A stretch of DNA of 59,738 bases, from positions 1 to 59,738 of the forward strand of contig CAJYYA010000003.1 of assembly GCA_913778905.1 (NCBI GenBank), in the 5' to 3' direction. Of this stretch, positions 26,901 to 35,094 are shown piece by piece. The DNA is from an uncultured Naasia sp. (lineage in GTDB: Bacteria > Actinomycetota > Actinomycetes > Actinomycetales > Microbacteriaceae). Each line of letters starts with the position of its first letter. Position 1 is the stretch's first letter. The position numbers were made by a program, and so were the translations under genes. Under the pieces are notes generated by a model, which saw only the letters and a program-made list of their open reading frames with translations, made no database searches and was not told the DNA's origin.

Positions 26901-28453
26901 TCGCGCGACTCCCACACCTCGAGGTACTTGCTTCCGGTCCGCTGCGAGTCGCCCCATGAGGTTCCGCTCCCGATGGAGAGATCGGTGGCGATCATGTAGA
27001 ACTTGTCGCCTTCAGGGGAGCGGATGACGAACGGGTCGCGCAGGCCCTTCGTACCCTGGTTCGAGCGCAGGACGGGCTGGCCGCCGTTGAGCTCCTTCCA
27101 CGACAGGGCGTTGTTGCCGTTGCTCGCCGCGAAGTAGATGTTCTCGCCCTCGATCGAGTTGCCGGTGAAGTAGGCGAACGCGTAGCCCTCGTAGGTCTGG
27201 GTGGCGACGGCCTTGCGCACGGTCAGCGCGATGTCCTTCGACGAGCTCACACCGTTCTTGCTCGCCGTCGCGGTGAGAGTCACCGAGGCGTCACCCGACG
27301 CGGGCCGCTTCACGATGCCGTCGGTCGCGACGATCGCGGCGTTGGACGACTTCCACGTGACGTCGAACCCCTGGCTGCTGGAGGCGAGGGTCAGGTTGCC
27401 TCGGACATCCCCGGCGTCGACGACGGAGACCGCGGCGACGGCCTCGTCGGCGGACTGCTGAGCTGTGGGAGCCGCCGGAACCGTGACGGAGAACGTCTTG
27501 GTCGCGTTGGCCGACCCCTTGGTGACGGTCGCGGTCAGAGTGACGGTAGCGGCTTGGTTCGCCGGCCGGGTCACCTTGCCCTGCGTGCTGATCACCGCAG
27601 CGTCGCTCGAGGCCCAGGTGATGGTCGAGCCGTTGGCGCCGGCCGTGGGGAGGGCGAGGTCGGTCGTGACGTTCGAGGTGTCGCCGAGGGAGAGCGAGTC
27701 GGCGTCGCGCTGCGCGCGGGTCTGATCCGACGGGACGAGCGCGGCGACCTCGGCAGCGGAGAGCGCCGTCTTCCAGATGCGGAAGTCACGGATCGAGCCC
27801 GCCAGGTTGGGGTCGGCGTTGTAGACCGACTTGCCGATCCAGTTCGACGTCGTCGTGCCGCCTCCGATGTCCTTCGGCGAGATGGTGGTGCCGGTGCGCT
27901 CTCCCACCTGCTTGCCGTCCAGGTAGACGCGCGCGATGTCGCTCGCGCCGTCGAGGGTGTAGGTCAGGGTCGCCCAGCGATCGCGGGGCAGGTTCTGGTT
28001 CGAGTTCGCCGTCTGCTCGGTCTGCCAGTTGCCCGTGGCGATGCTGGTGCGGAACGTGTTGCCGCTGGCGAAGAGATAGCCGTTACCGATGCCGTTGGTC
28101 GTGTTGCCCAGCGCGTAGATCATGTACGACCCGCCCTGGTCTCGACGGACGAGAGCTTCGGTGCTGATGGTGATGGAGTCGAGACCCGTCAGCACGTTGT
28201 CGGGGAGGTCGACGGCGTCGTCGGCCCCGTCGAGGCGGAGACCGTCGGTGGCGGAGCGGGTCGCACCTCCCACGATCGCGGCGTCACGGCCGTTGCCCGA
28301 CAGGTCCGAGACGGTCGTGCCCGATCCCGACGTGAACGAGTAGGAGAGGACGAGATCGGCATCGCTCGCGGCGTGGGCGGCCGTGCCGGTGAAGAGACTG
28401 GCCGTGACCGTGGCGATGGCGAGGGCGGCCAGCGGGGTTTTCAAGCGGGGCAT
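23912..28453 (-). CDS. secreted dual-GH43 arabinosidase with two LamG domains
   Basis: 1513 residues. Order: signal peptide (1-28), LamG 1 (about 30-235), two atrophied Ig domains (about 245-415), GH43 no. 1 (about 417-735; GLRDPFVI, DSTVIKES, VEGPTVFK giving the Asp/Asp/Glu set), LamG 2 (about 755-960), Ig-like linker, GH43 no. 2 (about 1040-1330; GLYADPNIAVFGG, DPATFQD, EGLFMNYRDGRYHLTYA), Ig-like domain (about 1335-1420), and the C-terminal Cys module (about 1424-1513) also found on the GH127 enzyme. It is probably an alpha-L-arabinofuranosidase and/or arabinanase acting outside the cell. The two LamG domains are strongly alike, indicating an internal duplication. It has its own LacI-type operator. 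Confidence 0.9.
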   Translation of the reverse strand: MPRLKTPLAALAIATVTASLFTGTAAHAASDADLVLSYSFTSGSGTTVSDLSGNGRDAAIVGGATRSATDGLRLDGADDAVDLPDNVLTGLDSITISTEALVRRDQGGSYMIYALGNTTNGIGNGYLFASGNTFRTSIATGNWQTEQTANSNQNLPRDRWATLTYTLDGASDIARVYLDGKQVGERTGTTISPKDIGGGTTTSNWIGKSVYNADPNLAGSIRDFRIWKTALSAAEVAALVPSDQTRAQRDADSLSLGDTSNVTTDLALPTAGANGSTITWASSDAAVISTQGKVTRPANQAATVTLTATVTKGSANATKTFSVTVPAAPTAQQSADEAVAAVSVVDAGDVRGNLTLASSSQGFDVTWKSSNAAIVATDGIVKRPASGDASVTLTATASKNGVSSSKDIALTVRKAVATQTYEGYAFAYFTGNSIEGENIYFAASNGNNALSWKELNGGQPVLRSNQGTKGLRDPFVIRSPEGDKFYMIATDLSIGSGTSWGDSQRTGSKYLEVWESRDLKNWSEQRHVRVSPDNAGNTWAPEAYYDESIGAYVVFWASKLYDASGADTYNRVLYATTRDFRTFSEAKVWQDDGRSRIDSTVIKESNTYYRFTKDEGASGTGCSDIIQEKSSDLRAPLSAWTITDSCIGRDAGTGAVEGPTVFKANPGDVNGQKYYLFVDEYGGRGYIPLATADLEKPDWKVPATYRLPASPRHGTVIPVTAAELEGLSPAAAPITANEKGEIVKYDFRQGSGTTVVDASGNGRNATAVGGATWTGDSISLDGSDDYIDLPDNLLTGVTDLSITADVKIRQAQGGSYFIYGLGNTDGSGVGNGYLFTSGNNYRTSITTGNWTREQTVSGNSALPRDTWVNLTYTLKGSTATIYLDGVQVAQNTGVTTDPKDIGGGTTLANYLGRSMYNADRRLAGEFRSFTLYNKALTSAEVLTQSGNTTGLGSPTLADPSQLHTAPFVDATKRTVLFPVKRGTDVTKLAPTFELASGSTASPASGTTVDLTSPVSYTVTASDGSKATWTISASEIKSPVLPGLYADPNIAVFGGTYYIYATTDGTPGWGGNTFYSWKSTNLVDWTRSEKPFLTLDGTNGNVPWAVGNAWAPTIIQKGGKYYFYFSGHNAQLNTKTIGVAVADSPEGPFTAQQQAMITNSESVNSGQAIDPATFQDPKTGKYYLFWGNGAPVYGELSDDMLSIKSGTIKRISGLNDFREGLFMNYRDGRYHLTYAIDDTGSENYRVGYATSSSVDGPWTYRGVILQKNLELGIKGPAHSSIINVPGTDEWYIAYHRFAIPNGNGTNRETTIDRVPITADGYFGTITPTLTSVTPREVPNPTPLSVTVSGDAKVGSDLTATVKDGWSIASVRWKRDGQDIGGATSATYRVTSADAGKALSVVVSGTKALWPNATATSKSVSVETPVSVAITAATRCVAGKVVLNTQATNTSPNALDLTITTPYGTKTFPGVASGKSVSTANSTRLTSIDAGTVSVALGTAAPAAATATYKALSCG

Positions 28454-28512
28454 CGTTGCACTCCGTTAGTGTTTCGGCATCATCGCCGATAGTTCGCGGG
28501 GGGATCGCATCG

Positions 28513-28526
28513 TGTTACCGGGAACA
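28513..28526 (-). promoter_or_regulatory. LacI-type operator upstream of the GH43 gene
   Basis: A third exact TGTTACCGGGAACA, here with a palindrome extended on both sides (ATCG...CGAT) to 22 bases. It is 60 bases upstream of the GH43 start, close to the 66-base spacing at the GH127 gene. It is the likely control point of the run of genes from GH43 to the second ATPase. Confidence 0.87.
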
Positions 28527-28581
28527 CGATGCACACCACCATATGAACCCCGAACGGGGGAGTCAAGCTCGAATATGGGAA

Positions 28582-28609
28582 AGGCCCCGTCCGCGAACGG
28601 ACGGGGCCT
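28582..28609 (-). terminator. rho-independent terminator after serA
   Basis: AGGCCCCGTCCG and CGGACGGGGCCT form a 12-bp stem with a 4-base loop, followed by TTTCCC on the minus strand, 24 bases beyond the serA stop. It insulates the glycan locus from serA transcription and marks its right boundary. Confidence 0.82.
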
Positions 28610-28633
28610 CTCCTGCACCGAAGCGTGGGACGA

Positions 28634-30229
28634 CTAGACCAGATCGATGAGATCGATCTCGCGCAGACTGTCGGCGTCGATCGCGGTGCGGATCTCACTG
28701 AGCAGCGCGTCGGGCGCCTGACTGTCGATCGTGAGCACGCTGAGCGCCTTGCCGCCCTTGCCGCGACGGGCGATCTGCATGCCCGCGATGTTGACGCCGG
28801 CGTCTCCGAACTTCTGGCCGTAGACCGCGACGATGCCGGGGCGGTCGTCGTAGCTGAAGACCACGAAGTGGTTCGCGAACGGCACCTCCACGTCGTAGCC
28901 GTTGATCTCGACGATCTTCTCGATCTGCTTCGAGCCGGTCAGGGTGCCGGAGACGGAGATGGCCGTGCCGTCGGCGAGAGCACCGCGGACGGTGATGACG
29001 TTGCGGTACTCCTCGGAAACCGCGTCGGTGATCATCCGGACGGCGACCCCGCGCTGCTCGGCGATCAGAGGAGCATTGACGTACGAGACCTGCTCGTCGA
29101 CGACCTGGCTGAAGACGCCCTTGAGAGCCGCGAGCTTGAGCACGCTGACGTCGAACTCGGCGAGCTCGCCGCGCACCTCGACGTCCACGTTCGCGAGCGG
29201 GCCCTCCGCGAGCCCGGCGAAGACCTGACCGAGCTTCTCGGTGAGCGAGATGCCGGGACGCACGTAGGGGTCGATGACGCCACCGGCGACGTTGACGGCG
29301 TCGGGAACGAGCTCGCCCGACAGCGCGAGGCGGACGGACTTGGCGACCGAGATACCCGCCTTCTCCTGCGCCTCATCGGTCGACGCCCCGAGGTGGGGCG
29401 TGACGACGATGTTGTCGAGGCCCAGCAGAGGCGACCCGGTCGGGGGCTCGGAGACGAACACGTCGATACCCGCGCCTGCGATCCGCTTGGTCGACAGCGC
29501 CTCGAAGAGCGCCGTCTCGTCGATGATGCCGCCGCGGCTGGCGTTGACGATGCGCAGGTTCGGCTTGGCCTTGGCGAACTGCTCGGTGCTGATGAGGCCC
29601 GTGGTCTCAGGTGTCTTCGGGATGTGGATGGTGATGAAATCGGCTCGCTCGACCAGGTCGTCGAGCGAGACGAGCTCGATCCCGAGCTGCTGCGCACGGC
29701 TGGGCGTCACATAGGGGTCATAGCCGATCAGCTGCGCACCGAAGCCCGCGAGGCGCTGGGCGACGAGGGTGCCGATGCGCCCCAGGCCGACGATGCCGAT
29801 GGTCTTCTCGTAGAGCTCGACGCCCGTGAACTTGGAGCGCTTCCACTCCCCCGCCTTGAGCGACGAGTTGGCGTCGGGGATGAAGCGGGCCAGCGAGAGC
29901 AGGTGCGCGATGGCGAGCTCGGCGGCCGAGATGATGTTCGATGTGGGCGCGTTGACGACCATGACACCGGCCTTCGTGGCGGCCGGGATGTCGACGTTGT
30001 CGAGGCCCACGCCGGCTCGGGCGACGACCTTGAGCTGCTTGGCGGCCGCGAGGGCCTCGGAGTCGATCTGGGTGGCGGAGCGCACGAGGACCGCACTCGC
30101 GTCCGACAGGGCGGACAGCAGAGCCGGACGGTCGGTACCGTCGACGGATCGGATGTCGAAGTCGGGGCCGAGGGCCTCGACGGTCGCGGGCGAGAGTTCT
30201 TCGGCGATCAGCACGATCGGCTTCGTCAC
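28634..30229 (-). CDS. serA: D-3-phosphoglycerate dehydrogenase
   Basis: 531 residues, the long type I PGDH of actinobacteria and the first enzyme of serine synthesis. It has an NAD-binding GLGRIGTLVAQRL, the catalytic region HLGASTDEAQEKAG with ARAGVGLDNVD upstream, then an intervening ASB domain and a C-terminal ACT domain (VFSYDDRPGIVAVYGQKFG, NIAGMQIARRGKGG) for serine feedback. The GTG start has GAAGGAACC upstream. It is followed by a terminator. Confidence 0.96.
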   Translation of the reverse strand: MTKPIVLIAEELSPATVEALGPDFDIRSVDGTDRPALLSALSDASAVLVRSATQIDSEALAAAKQLKVVARAGVGLDNVDIPAATKAGVMVVNAPTSNIISAAELAIAHLLSLARFIPDANSSLKAGEWKRSKFTGVELYEKTIGIVGLGRIGTLVAQRLAGFGAQLIGYDPYVTPSRAQQLGIELVSLDDLVERADFITIHIPKTPETTGLISTEQFAKAKPNLRIVNASRGGIIDETALFEALSTKRIAGAGIDVFVSEPPTGSPLLGLDNIVVTPHLGASTDEAQEKAGISVAKSVRLALSGELVPDAVNVAGGVIDPYVRPGISLTEKLGQVFAGLAEGPLANVDVEVRGELAEFDVSVLKLAALKGVFSQVVDEQVSYVNAPLIAEQRGVAVRMITDAVSEEYRNVITVRGALADGTAISVSGTLTGSKQIEKIVEINGYDVEVPFANHFVVFSYDDRPGIVAVYGQKFGDAGVNIAGMQIARRGKGGKALSVLTIDSQAPDALLSEIRTAIDADSLREIDLIDLV

Positions 30230-30341
30230 AGTGGGTTCCTTCGGCTTGCGAGCACAAACGCGTCAATGCTATCGGCGGGGCTCACCCCGCGCCCGCCAGA
30301 TGACGCCGGGCGACCCGTCCACCCCGGAGCGTCGTCCCTGC

Positions 30342-30422
30342 GCTCAGCAGGAACTTCGACACCTCAGCAGGAGTGGTCAGCCGGATAGTCACTGCTGGAG
30401 TGCCGAAACTACTGCTGAGTGC
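30342..30422. repeat. palindromic intergenic repeat, CAGCAGGA type
   Basis: Two direct copies of CTCAGCAGGA (30343-30352 and 30363-30372) are followed by two inverted relatives (30391-30400 and 30411-30419), so the element folds into a long imperfect hairpin. It lies 5 bases beyond the ackA stop and about 110 bases upstream of serA. The closest relative in the window is at 36611-36697, after ilvC. Confidence 0.75.
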
Positions 30423-30427
30423 GAGGG

Positions 30428-31612
30428 TCAGACGACGGTGACGGCCTGGCGCGCGATCTCGAGCTCCTCGTCGGTGGGGACGACCAGGACCTGGATGCGG
30501 GACGAGTCGGTCGAGATGCGACGCGGCTCGCGGGAGCGGACCGCGTTGAGCTCGGGGTCGATCTCGATGCCGAGACCTTCGAGACCGGCCAGCGATCCGG
30601 CGCGCACGGCGGACGCGTTCTCGCCGACGCCCGCGGTGAAGACGATCGCGTCGGCGCCCCCGAGCTGGGCGAGGTAGGCACCCACGTAGTGCTTGACCCG
30701 GTGCGTGTAGACGTCGAGGGCGACTCGCGCCTTCTCGTCCCCGGACTCGGCCGCCGAGGTGACGTCCCGCATGTCGGCGCTGCCGGTCAGGCCGAGCAGG
30801 CCCGACTTCTTGTTGAGCAGCGCGTCGAGGTCGTCGAGGCTCAGCCCGCCGAAACGCGCGAGCTGGAACACGACAGCAGGGTCGAGGTCACCGGAACGCG
30901 TCCCCATGACGAGCCCCTGGAGGGGCGTGAAGCCCATCGACGTGTCGACCGAGCGGCCTCCGTCGACGGCGCAGGCCGAGGCCCCGTTGCCGAGGTGCAG
31001 CACGATGATCTTCGAGCTCCCGAGCGGGATGCCGAGGAACTGGGCCGCTCGCTCGGAGACGATCTTGTGCGAGGTGCCGTGGAATCCGTAGCGGCGGATG
31101 CGGTACTTCGCGGCCGTCGCCTCATCGATCGCGTAGGTGTACGCGGCGGGCGGCATGGTCTGGTGGAAAGCCGTGTCGAACACCGCGACCTGAGGGACGC
31201 CCGGGAAGGCGGCCGCAGCCGCACGGATACCCGCGAGGTTCGCAGGGTTGTGGAGTGGCGCGTACTCGCTGAGCTCGTCGATGTCCTTCTCGACCTGCTC
31301 GGTCACCACGGTCGGCGCGAAGAAACGGGCGCCGCCGTGCACGACGCGGTGACCCACGGCCGCGAGCGGCGACTCGGCGAGATCAGGTCCGTGTTCGACG
31401 AACGAGGCGATCATCGCTTCGAACGCCGCGTCGTGGTTCGGAGTGGCCGGCTCGCTCGAGAACTCCTCGCCCCCGGTCTCGTGGGTCAGCGATCCGATGT
31501 TCTGGCCGATGCGCTCGATGAGCCCCTTGGCGAGGACGGCTTCCGAATCGGTGTCGATGAGCTGGTACTTCAGGGACGACGAGCCGCTGTTGACGACCAG
31601 GACGCGGGTCAC
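30428..31612 (-). CDS. ackA: acetate kinase
   Basis: 394 residues interconverting acetyl phosphate plus ADP and acetate plus ATP. Signatures: VLVVNSGSSSLKYQLI at the N-terminus, GHRVVHGGARF, VFDTAFHQTMP, RRYGFHGTSHK, and the C-terminal VFTAGVGENASAVR. The GTG start overlaps the pta stop as GTGA, so Pta and AckA are made together for overflow acetate metabolism or acetate assimilation. Confidence 0.96.
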   Translation of the reverse strand: MTRVLVVNSGSSSLKYQLIDTDSEAVLAKGLIERIGQNIGSLTHETGGEEFSSEPATPNHDAAFEAMIASFVEHGPDLAESPLAAVGHRVVHGGARFFAPTVVTEQVEKDIDELSEYAPLHNPANLAGIRAAAAAFPGVPQVAVFDTAFHQTMPPAAYTYAIDEATAAKYRIRRYGFHGTSHKIVSERAAQFLGIPLGSSKIIVLHLGNGASACAVDGGRSVDTSMGFTPLQGLVMGTRSGDLDPAVVFQLARFGGLSLDDLDALLNKKSGLLGLTGSADMRDVTSAAESGDEKARVALDVYTHRVKHYVGAYLAQLGGADAIVFTAGVGENASAVRAGSLAGLEGLGIEIDPELNAVRSREPRRISTDSSRIQVLVVPTDEELEIARQAVTVV

Positions 31613-33762
31613 GCGGTCACCTCCGCGGCGGCCGCCGAGCGGGCCGCTGCCTCCTGGCCGGCCTGGATCGCGGTGATCGCGACCGTGTTGACGATGTCCT
31701 GCACGAGGGCGCCGCGCGACAGATCGTTCACCGGCTTGTTGAGGCCCTGCAGGACGGGCCCGATCGCGACCGCTCCGGCGCTTCGCTGCACCGCCTTGTA
31801 GGTGTTGTTGCCCGTGTTGAGGTCGGGGAATATGTAGACCGTCGCGCGGCCGGCGACCTCGGATCCGGGGAGCTTGGCTGCCGCGACGGCTGCGTCGGCC
31901 GCCGCGTCGTACTGGATCGGCCCCTCGACGAGCAGGTCGGGGCGCCGCTCGCGCACGAGACCGGTCGCGGCACGCACCTTCTCGACATCCTCACCCTCGC
32001 CCGAGACGCCCGTCGAGTACGACAGCATCGCGATGCGCGGGTCGATCCCGAAAGCGCTGGCGGTCGTGGCCGAGGAGACCGCGATGTCGGCGAGCTGGTC
32101 GCTCGTGGGATCCGGGATCACGGCGCAGTCGCCGTAGACGAGCACGCGGTCGGCGAGCGCCATGAGGAATACGCTCGACACGACGGAGACGCCCGGCTTG
32201 GTCTTGATGATCTCGAACGACGGGCGGATGGTGTGGGCGGTGGTGTGCGCGGCGCCCGACACCATGCCGTCGGCGAGGCCGAGGTGCACCATCATCGTGC
32301 CGAAGTAGGAGACATCGCTCACGATGCTGTAGGCCGCCTCGATGGTCATGCCCTTGTGCGAGCGGAGACGCGTGTACTCCTCCGCGAACCGCTCGCGCAA
32401 CTCGGAGGTCTGCGGGTTGACGACCTGAGCGCGCGCGAGATCGACGCCCAAGGCCGACGCACGGGCCCGCACCTCCCCCTCGTCGCCGAGGATCGTGAGC
32501 CGCGCGACCTCGCGACGCAGCAGACGGTCGGCGGCGAGCAGGATCCGGTCGTCGTTGCCCTCGGGGAGGACGATGTGGGACCCGGCGGCGCGGGCCTGTT
32601 CGAGCAGCTGGTGCTCGAACATGAGCGGGGTCGTGACGGTCGCGCGCTTGACCTCGAGCAGGTCGATGAGGGCGCGACGGTCGACCGAGCGCTCGAAGAC
32701 GGCGAGCGCCTGCGAGTACTTCGCGGGCGATTCGGCCGCCAGCTTGCCGCGGGCGCGCGTGACGCGCAGCGTGGTCTCGTAGGTGCCGAGGCTCGTGGAG
32801 ATGATCGGCAGGTTCACGTCGACGCCGTCGATGAGGCGCTGGATCTGCTCCGGCAGCTCGAAGCCGCCGTTGAGGATGATGCCCGCGAGCGACGGGAAGG
32901 TGCCCGACGCCTGGGCGAGGAGGGCCGCGACGAGCACCTCGACCCGGTCGCTCGGGACGACGATGACGGCGCCCTCGGTGAGCCGCGGCAAGACGTTGAC
33001 CATCGACATGCCCGCCACGACGACGCCGAACACACTGCGCTGCAGCATGACCTGGTCGCCCTGGATCAGCGTTCCGTTGACCGCCGACATGAGGTTCTGC
33101 AGGGTCGGCGAGACGAGGAGCTGATCCTCCGGGATGGCCCAGACGGGGACGCTCTCGTCGTTGAGAGTGAGACCGATGGTGAAGCGCACGGCCTGCGTGA
33201 TCGCAGGATCCACGCGGTTCGCGATGACGGCGAGCAGAGAGGCGTGCTCGTTGCGGAGCTCGCCCGCGGCGACCTCCGCGACCTGGGCCAGCTCGTCGGC
33301 CGTGCGGGCGCGGGACAGACCCAGCTCGGCGCCACCGCTGACGCGGCCGCCGAGCACGAGGATGACGGGAGCTCCGAGATTGGCGGCCACACGAGCGTTG
33401 AAGGAGAGCTCGGTCGGCGTTCCGACGTCCGTGTAGTCGGAACCGAGGATGATGACGACGTTGCAGCGCGCCTCGACCGCCTTGTAGCGCTCGACGATCT
33501 TCGAGAGCGCCGCGTCGGAGTTGGCGTGCACATCGTCGTAGGTGACGCCGATGCAGTCCTCGTAGGCGAGGTCGACGCTGTCGTGACCGAGCAGGAGTTC
33601 GAGCACGTAGTCGCGCTCGTTCGTCGACCTGGCGACCGGGCGGAACACCCCGACGCGGTCGGTCTCATGGGACAGCGCGTCGAGGATTCCGAGGGCTACG
33701 GAGGATTTGCCGGTCTCGCCCTCGACCGAGGTGATGTAGACGTTGCGGGTCTCGATTGTCAC
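31609..33762 (-). CDS. pta: phosphate acetyltransferase, long form
   Basis: 717 residues: an N-terminal CobQ/BioD-like P-loop domain (VEGETGKSSVALGILD), a central DRTGG domain, and the C-terminal PTA_PTB catalytic domain (HIVLPEGNDDRILLAADRLL, VSGAAHTTAHTIRPSFEIIK). It converts acetyl-CoA and phosphate to acetyl phosphate. The GTG start at 33762 has no Shine-Dalgarno; TAGTAT (33770-33775) lies 7 bases upstream, indicating a leaderless pta-ackA transcript. Confidence 0.95.
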   Translation of the reverse strand: MTIETRNVYITSVEGETGKSSVALGILDALSHETDRVGVFRPVARSTNERDYVLELLLGHDSVDLAYEDCIGVTYDDVHANSDAALSKIVERYKAVEARCNVVIILGSDYTDVGTPTELSFNARVAANLGAPVILVLGGRVSGGAELGLSRARTADELAQVAEVAAGELRNEHASLLAVIANRVDPAITQAVRFTIGLTLNDESVPVWAIPEDQLLVSPTLQNLMSAVNGTLIQGDQVMLQRSVFGVVVAGMSMVNVLPRLTEGAVIVVPSDRVEVLVAALLAQASGTFPSLAGIILNGGFELPEQIQRLIDGVDVNLPIISTSLGTYETTLRVTRARGKLAAESPAKYSQALAVFERSVDRRALIDLLEVKRATVTTPLMFEHQLLEQARAAGSHIVLPEGNDDRILLAADRLLRREVARLTILGDEGEVRARASALGVDLARAQVVNPQTSELRERFAEEYTRLRSHKGMTIEAAYSIVSDVSYFGTMMVHLGLADGMVSGAAHTTAHTIRPSFEIIKTKPGVSVVSSVFLMALADRVLVYGDCAVIPDPTSDQLADIAVSSATTASAFGIDPRIAMLSYSTGVSGEGEDVEKVRAATGLVRERRPDLLVEGPIQYDAAADAAVAAAKLPGSEVAGRATVYIFPDLNTGNNTYKAVQRSAGAVAIGPVLQGLNKPVNDLSRGALVQDIVNTVAITAIQAGQEAAARSAAAAEVTA

Positions 33763-33862
33763 GAAATCGATACTAATGATCGCGTTCTACACACCGTCGA
33801 AATAAGCGATGGATGCTGGACGCATTCACACGTTCACGCACCCGGGCGAGGGCGCCCTTCTG

Positions 33863-34570
33863 TCAGGACGGGCGGACCGCGCGGAGGGTCTGCTCCACGA
33901 CGTGAGCCGACCGCGTCGCTGCCTCGGGCGCGTTCGATGTGAAGCTCGCCGCCGCCACGGGATCGCAGAGATCCGAGATCCCCCGCACCGAGAGGAACGG
34001 GACGCCGTGCGAGTGCGCCACCTGCGCGATGGCCGCGGACTCCATGTCCGCGGACAACAGCTCGGGGAAGTCCGCGAGTGCGGCCTCGGACCGCAACGGG
34101 GTCATGAACGAGTCCCCCGAGGACATCAGCCCCACGTGGAGGGCTCCAGAGACCTCGGCCTCGCGAGCGGCAGCGAGGAGAGCGGGGGCCGCCTGGTGGC
34201 GGGCCGGCATACCGGGGACCTGCCCGCGTGCGTAGCCGAAGGGGCGGACGTCGGCGTCGAAGAGGACGTACTCCCCGCCCACGACGACATCGGCGACGAC
34301 GACACTCCTCCCGAGACCACCAGCCGTTCCCGCGCTGACGAGGGTCGTCGGAGCATCCTCCCCCCCGAGCAGCACTGCGGTCGCCGCCGAGGAGGCGTTC
34401 ACCATGCCGATCCCGGTGCGAACCAGCAGGATCCGTAGATCGCCGATCTCGATGTCGCGCTGCTCCGCGGATCCGACCCGGCGGGGATCGGTCGCGGCGT
34501 CGGCGAGCGCCAGGAACGGTGCCGCCTCCTCATCCATCGCGACGAGGACCGCGGCGTCGTAGCGGGTCAC
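33863..34570 (-). CDS. mtnN: 5'-methylthioadenosine/S-adenosylhomocysteine nucleosidase
   Basis: 235 residues of the PNP/UDP phosphorylase fold. It shows [11 protein letters not shown] at the start, [42 protein letters not shown] with the catalytic Glu, and [11 protein letters not shown] with the catalytic Asp. The enzyme cleaves SAH to S-ribosylhomocysteine, the substrate of LuxS, encoded immediately upstream. The GTG start overlaps the luxS stop as GTGA. Together the pair detoxifies SAH and makes the AI-2 precursor. Confidence 0.93.
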   Translation of the reverse strand: MTRYDAAVLVAMDEEAAPFLALADAATDPRRVGSAEQRDIEIGDLRILLVRTGIGMVNASSAATAVLLGGEDAPTTLVSAGTAGGLGRSVVVADVVVGGEYVLFDADVRPFGYARGQVPGMPARHQAAPALLAAAREAEVSGALHVGLMSSGDSFMTPLRSEAALADFPELLSADMESAAIAQVAHSHGVPFLSVRGISDLCDPVAAASFTSNAPEAATRSAHVVEQTLRAVRPS

Positions 34571-35043
34571 TCGGCGCCCGTCTTCTCGACCTGGGACCAG
34601 GCGTCGCGCTCGGCGAGGAACCCCCGGGCGGCGGCCTGGGCCCCTTCGAGGGAGTGGTTGGCACCCCATCCGCACTGCGTCTCGTTCGCGGCGGGCACGG
34701 CGTCGGCCGTGAGGACGTCCTGCAGCGTCTCCTCGATGAGGGTGAGCACGTGGTCGTAGTCGGGCGTGCCCTGGAGCAGGAGGTAGAAGCCCGTCTGGCA
34801 GCCCATCGGCGAGAAGTCGATCACGTCCTTCGAGTGCGTCCGCGACTTCTCGGCGAAGAGGTGCTCGAGTGAGTGGACGGCGTCCATCTCGAGATGGCCC
34901 TCGTTGGGCTGGGTGAAGCGCACGTCGTACTTCGAGAGCGTGTCGCCGGCGGGCAGCACCTTGTGGTCGGCGAGGCGCACATACGGCGCCGCGACCGTCC
35001 GGTGATCCAGATTGAACGACTCGACGTTCATGCGCTCGGTCAT
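34567..35043 (-). CDS. luxS: S-ribosylhomocysteine lyase
   Basis: 158 residues, the normal LuxS length. The metal site HSLEH (about 57-61) and the third ligand Cys near residue 125 in ETQCGWG are present, as is the GCQTGFYLL segment with the catalytic Cys. It converts S-ribosylhomocysteine to homocysteine and DPD, the precursor of autoinducer 2. GGAGGAAC precedes the ATG. It forms an operon with the nucleosidase gene that supplies its substrate. Confidence 0.96.
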   Translation of the reverse strand: MTERMNVESFNLDHRTVAAPYVRLADHKVLPAGDTLSKYDVRFTQPNEGHLEMDAVHSLEHLFAEKSRTHSKDVIDFSPMGCQTGFYLLLQGTPDYDHVLTLIEETLQDVLTADAVPAANETQCGWGANHSLEGAQAAARGFLAERDAWSQVEKTGAE

Positions 35044-35094
35044 GTTGTTCCTCCAGCTCTCCGGCCGCGCCGGAAGCCCTCCAACCTATCCGAG

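Noticed and set aside
23912-28453. LPXTG sortase anchor or carbohydrate-binding module of a cellulosome-like system on the secreted hydrolases
   Set aside because: Neither the GH43 nor the GH127 protein has an LPXTG plus hydrophobic tail or a dockerin repeat. The C-termini are the Cys-containing module.
9934-28609. Horizontal transfer of the glycan locus by a genomic island
   Set aside because: No integrase, tRNA junction, direct repeats or visible change in base composition accompany the boundaries. The locus is bounded only by ordinary terminators. Recent transfer cannot be supported from the sequence alone.
33830-33862. Terminator after the MTA/SAH nucleosidase gene
   Set aside because: Only a short GGGCGCCC-type stem without a T-run is visible. 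It is too weak to call.
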